Of a DNA stretch of 64,000 nt, positions 62,220-64,000 are shown piece by piece. The notes beneath the pieces are model-generated. The model did not search any database, had not been told where the DNA came from, and saw nothing but the letters and a program-made list of their open reading frames with translations. The translations under genes were made by a program, and so were the position numbers. This stretch comes from CBDCTM01 sp965222005 (GTDB lineage: Bacteria > Bacteroidota > Bacteroidia > Chitinophagales > Saprospiraceae). The stretch is from assembly GCA_965222005.1 (NCBI GenBank), contig OZ244935.1:4712001-4776000 (forward strand), in the 5' to 3' direction. Each line of letters opens with the position of its first letter. Position 1 is the first letter of the stretch.

Positions 62220-64000
62220 ATGAAATTGCACAAACACCTATCCCACGCCTTCACCATCTTGCTCACTTGCATTTGTGGCTGCTGCTGTTTAGCTCAGTCC
62301 GTGATAAGCGGCGAAGTAGAGGATGTAGATACCGGCGACCCACTGATCGGAGCCAATGTAATCGTCAAAGGTACTACCATCGGTACGGTCACTGATTTTG
62401 ATGGCCTGTTCGAGCTGAAAGTAAAGGACGACCTGCCTACTACCTTGGTCATCAGTTATCTCGGCTATACGGATGCGGAGCTCGAAGTAAGTTCGGCGGA
62501 CGAACGCTTGATGGTAAAGATGAAGGAAAATGTGATCGTCACGGATGTAGTGGAAGTGAAGGGGCAGCGCATTTCCGACAAGCAAAAAGCAGCCCCTCTC
62601 ACTGTTGAATCAATGGATTTATTGAGTATTAAATCCACCCCTTCCGACAATTTTTATGATGGACTCGGCTCCATGAAAGGCGTTGACCTGACGGCTGCCA
62701 GCCTCGGATTCAAGGTGATCAATACTCGTGGCTTCAACAGTACCAGTCCGGTGCGTTCGCTGCAGATCATCGACGGAGTGGACAACCAATCGCCGGGCCT
62801 CAATTTTTCATTGGGCAACTTTTTAGGCTCTTCTGAGCTGGATGTGTTGAAAGTGGATATCATCCAGGGAGCCGCCTCTGCTTACTATGGTCCCAATGCT
62901 TTCAATGGTGTGATTGCTATGGAAACAAAAAATCCGTTTCTGCAAAAGGGCCTTAGTGCCATCGTCAAGGCGGGTGAAAGGAACCTTCTCAACACAGAAG
63001 TTCGCTGGGCAGATGCAATAAAAAACAAAGAGGGAAACGACTTTTTTGCCTACAAGCTCAATTTTTCATACCTGCGCGCCGATGACTGGGAGGCTACCAA
63101 CGACCTGCCGGTGGATGGCACGGATGCGCCATTCGGAAATCCCGGTGGTTGGGATAAAGTGAATACCTATGGCGATGAATATTTTTCTTTGAATGATCGT
63201 ACTGCCGATGCCAATCTTTCCAGTAGTGCTGCCGGATTGGGGCTGTTTCACCGAACGGGCTATAAAGAAAGTGATCTGGTGGATTATGACACCCGAAACC
63301 TCAAGGCCAATATAGCCCTGCATTTCAGAACAAACCCCGCCGCTACTTATGATTCGCCCGAATTTATTATCAGTTCCAGCTTTGGCAACGGAACCACCGT
63401 ATATCAGGGCGACAACCGCTTTAGCTTAAAAAATATTTTATTTTTCCAGAATCGTCTGGAGCTGCGGAAGAAAGGGAAATGGTTTGTGCGCGCTTATGCG
63501 ACCAATGAAGATGCCGGCGATTCCTTCGATCCCTACTTCACGGCACTGCGCTTGCAGGAGCAGGCAAAGTCAAATGAAGACTGGAGCAATGATTATGTAG
63601 ATTTTTGGCTAACCGAAGGGATCGTCAGTCAAATGAATGAACTGGGGTACCCTAAGCCTTCGGTAGATCCGATGACGGGGCAGCTCGTTTTTGATATTGA
63701 CGCTGCCAAACAATGGCTTGCCAATAATCCCGACTTGCTCAGCCAATGGCACAGCATGGCCGCTGCTTTTGCCAACACCAAATCTCCCCTACTACCCGAA
63801 AGCCAGGATTTTTTGATGCCTGGCACGGATCGATTCCGTACGGCTTTCAATGAGATTAGCAGCACTAAAAACACGGAAGGAGGAACATTGTTTTTCGATC
63901 AATCGGCCTTATACCACGCCCATGCCGAGTACAATTGGGAAGCGCCATTTCCCTTTTTGGATGAAATAAAGCTGGGCGCTAATTACCGCCTGTACCAACC
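62220..64000 (+). CDS. TonB-dependent receptor, N-terminal part (runs off window)
   Basis: 593 residues are visible and the gene continues beyond 64000. Signal peptide (FTILLTCICGCCCLAQ), then a CarboxypepD_reg-like domain (VISGEVEDVDTGDPLIGANV, TTIGTVTDFDGLFEL, LVISYLGYTDAELEV), then the plug domain (FNSTSPVRSLQIIDGVDNQ, IIQGAASAYYGPNAFNGVIA) and the first barrel strands. Outer-membrane importer energised by TonB-ExbBD; the substrate cannot be inferred. No SusD-like partner is visible. Confidence 0.9.
   Translation, partial: MKLHKHLSHAFTILLTCICGCCCLAQSVISGEVEDVDTGDPLIGANVIVKGTTIGTVTDFDGLFELKVKDDLPTTLVISYLGYTDAELEVSSADERLMVKMKENVIVTDVVEVKGQRISDKQKAAPLTVESMDLLSIKSTPSDNFYDGLGSMKGVDLTAASLGFKVINTRGFNSTSPVRSLQIIDGVDNQSPGLNFSLGNFLGSSELDVLKVDIIQGAASAYYGPNAFNGVIAMETKNPFLQKGLSAIVKAGERNLLNTEVRWADAIKNKEGNDFFAYKLNFSYLRADDWEATNDLPVDGTDAPFGNPGGWDKVNTYGDEYFSLNDRTADANLSSSAAGLGLFHRTGYKESDLVDYDTRNLKANIALHFRTNPAATYDSPEFIISSSFGNGTTVYQGDNRFSLKNILFFQNRLELRKKGKWFVRAYATNEDAGDSFDPYFTALRLQEQAKSNEDWSNDYVDFWLTEGIVSQMNELGYPKPSVDPMTGQLVFDIDAAKQWLANNPDLLSQWHSMAAAFANTKSPLLPESQDFLMPGTDRFRTAFNEISSTKNTEGGTLFFDQSALYHAHAEYNWEAPFPFLDEIKLGANYRLYQ

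Overview
The window looks like a chromosome segment of a Bacteroidota bacterium, probably of the Saprospiria (Lewinella/Haliscomenobacter/Saprospira-like) group. The evidence is four secreted proteins with type IX secretion (T9SS) sorting domains and SprB repeats, a TonB-dependent receptor with an N-terminal carboxypeptidase-like domain, HYC_CC_PP and four-helix-bundle proteins, futalosine-pathway menaquinone genes, and several promoters of the Bacteroidota type (TTTG/TTG, about 20 bp, TAnnTTTG). No rRNA, tRNA or CRISPR array was seen.

Layout. 1-3150: alpha/beta hydrolase and TetR regulator with two matching operator-like palindromes, then folK and a deoxynucleoside kinase. 3166-9514: an apparent operon (Clp-like AAA+ ATPase, DUF819 membrane protein, PLP-dependent lyase) whose first gene is split by an IS481-type element. 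9593-15326: toxin-23-type secreted protein, VWA protein, PgpH-type cyclic-di-AMP phosphodiesterase, DUF6580 membrane protein, and a family of hairpin repeats. 15815-21679: ferric-iron ABC transporter (binding protein and fused permease, no ATPase nearby), CPBP protease, and an M1 metallopeptidase whose 5' end carries a structured insertion. 21776-23264: EAD11-TIR effector and a lipoprotein. 23482-33737: an AT-rich heavy-metal efflux island (HYC_CC_PP protein, CusA, S23 four-helix protein, TolC-like factor, CopA-type ATPase, CusB), followed by an IS4-type element and a second copy of the lipoprotein gene.

35747-43110: a sugar/C-methyltransferase gene split in frame by an IS21-type element (7-bp target duplication), itself carrying a nested IS5-type element; then two glycosyltransferase genes. 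43149-46340: a cysteine operon, cysM - JAMM protease - CysO-like carrier - MoeZ (E1 plus rhodanese). Its leader appears to hold two tandem transcription attenuators. Each has a short leader peptide with a run of Cys codons (4 and 5) followed by an intrinsic terminator, and in the distal one a clear competing antiterminator pairing. This is the most interesting feature of the window. 46760-57502: four tandem T9SS surface proteins. 57831-60309: GNAT acetyltransferase, MqnA and MqnE. 60613-64000: small membrane protein, a family 2 glycosyltransferase, and the start of a TonB-dependent receptor that runs off the window.

Themes. Sulfur for cysteine is apparently carried by a ubiquitin-like protein: MoeZ activates it, the JAMM protease processes it, CysM uses it, and the operon senses Cys-tRNA through its leader. 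Mobile DNA has broken at least two genes (the Clp-like ATPase and the methyltransferase), rebuilt the 5' end of a third (M1 peptidase), and altered the junctions inside the metal efflux operon. All function calls come from reading the translated sequence; no database search was run.
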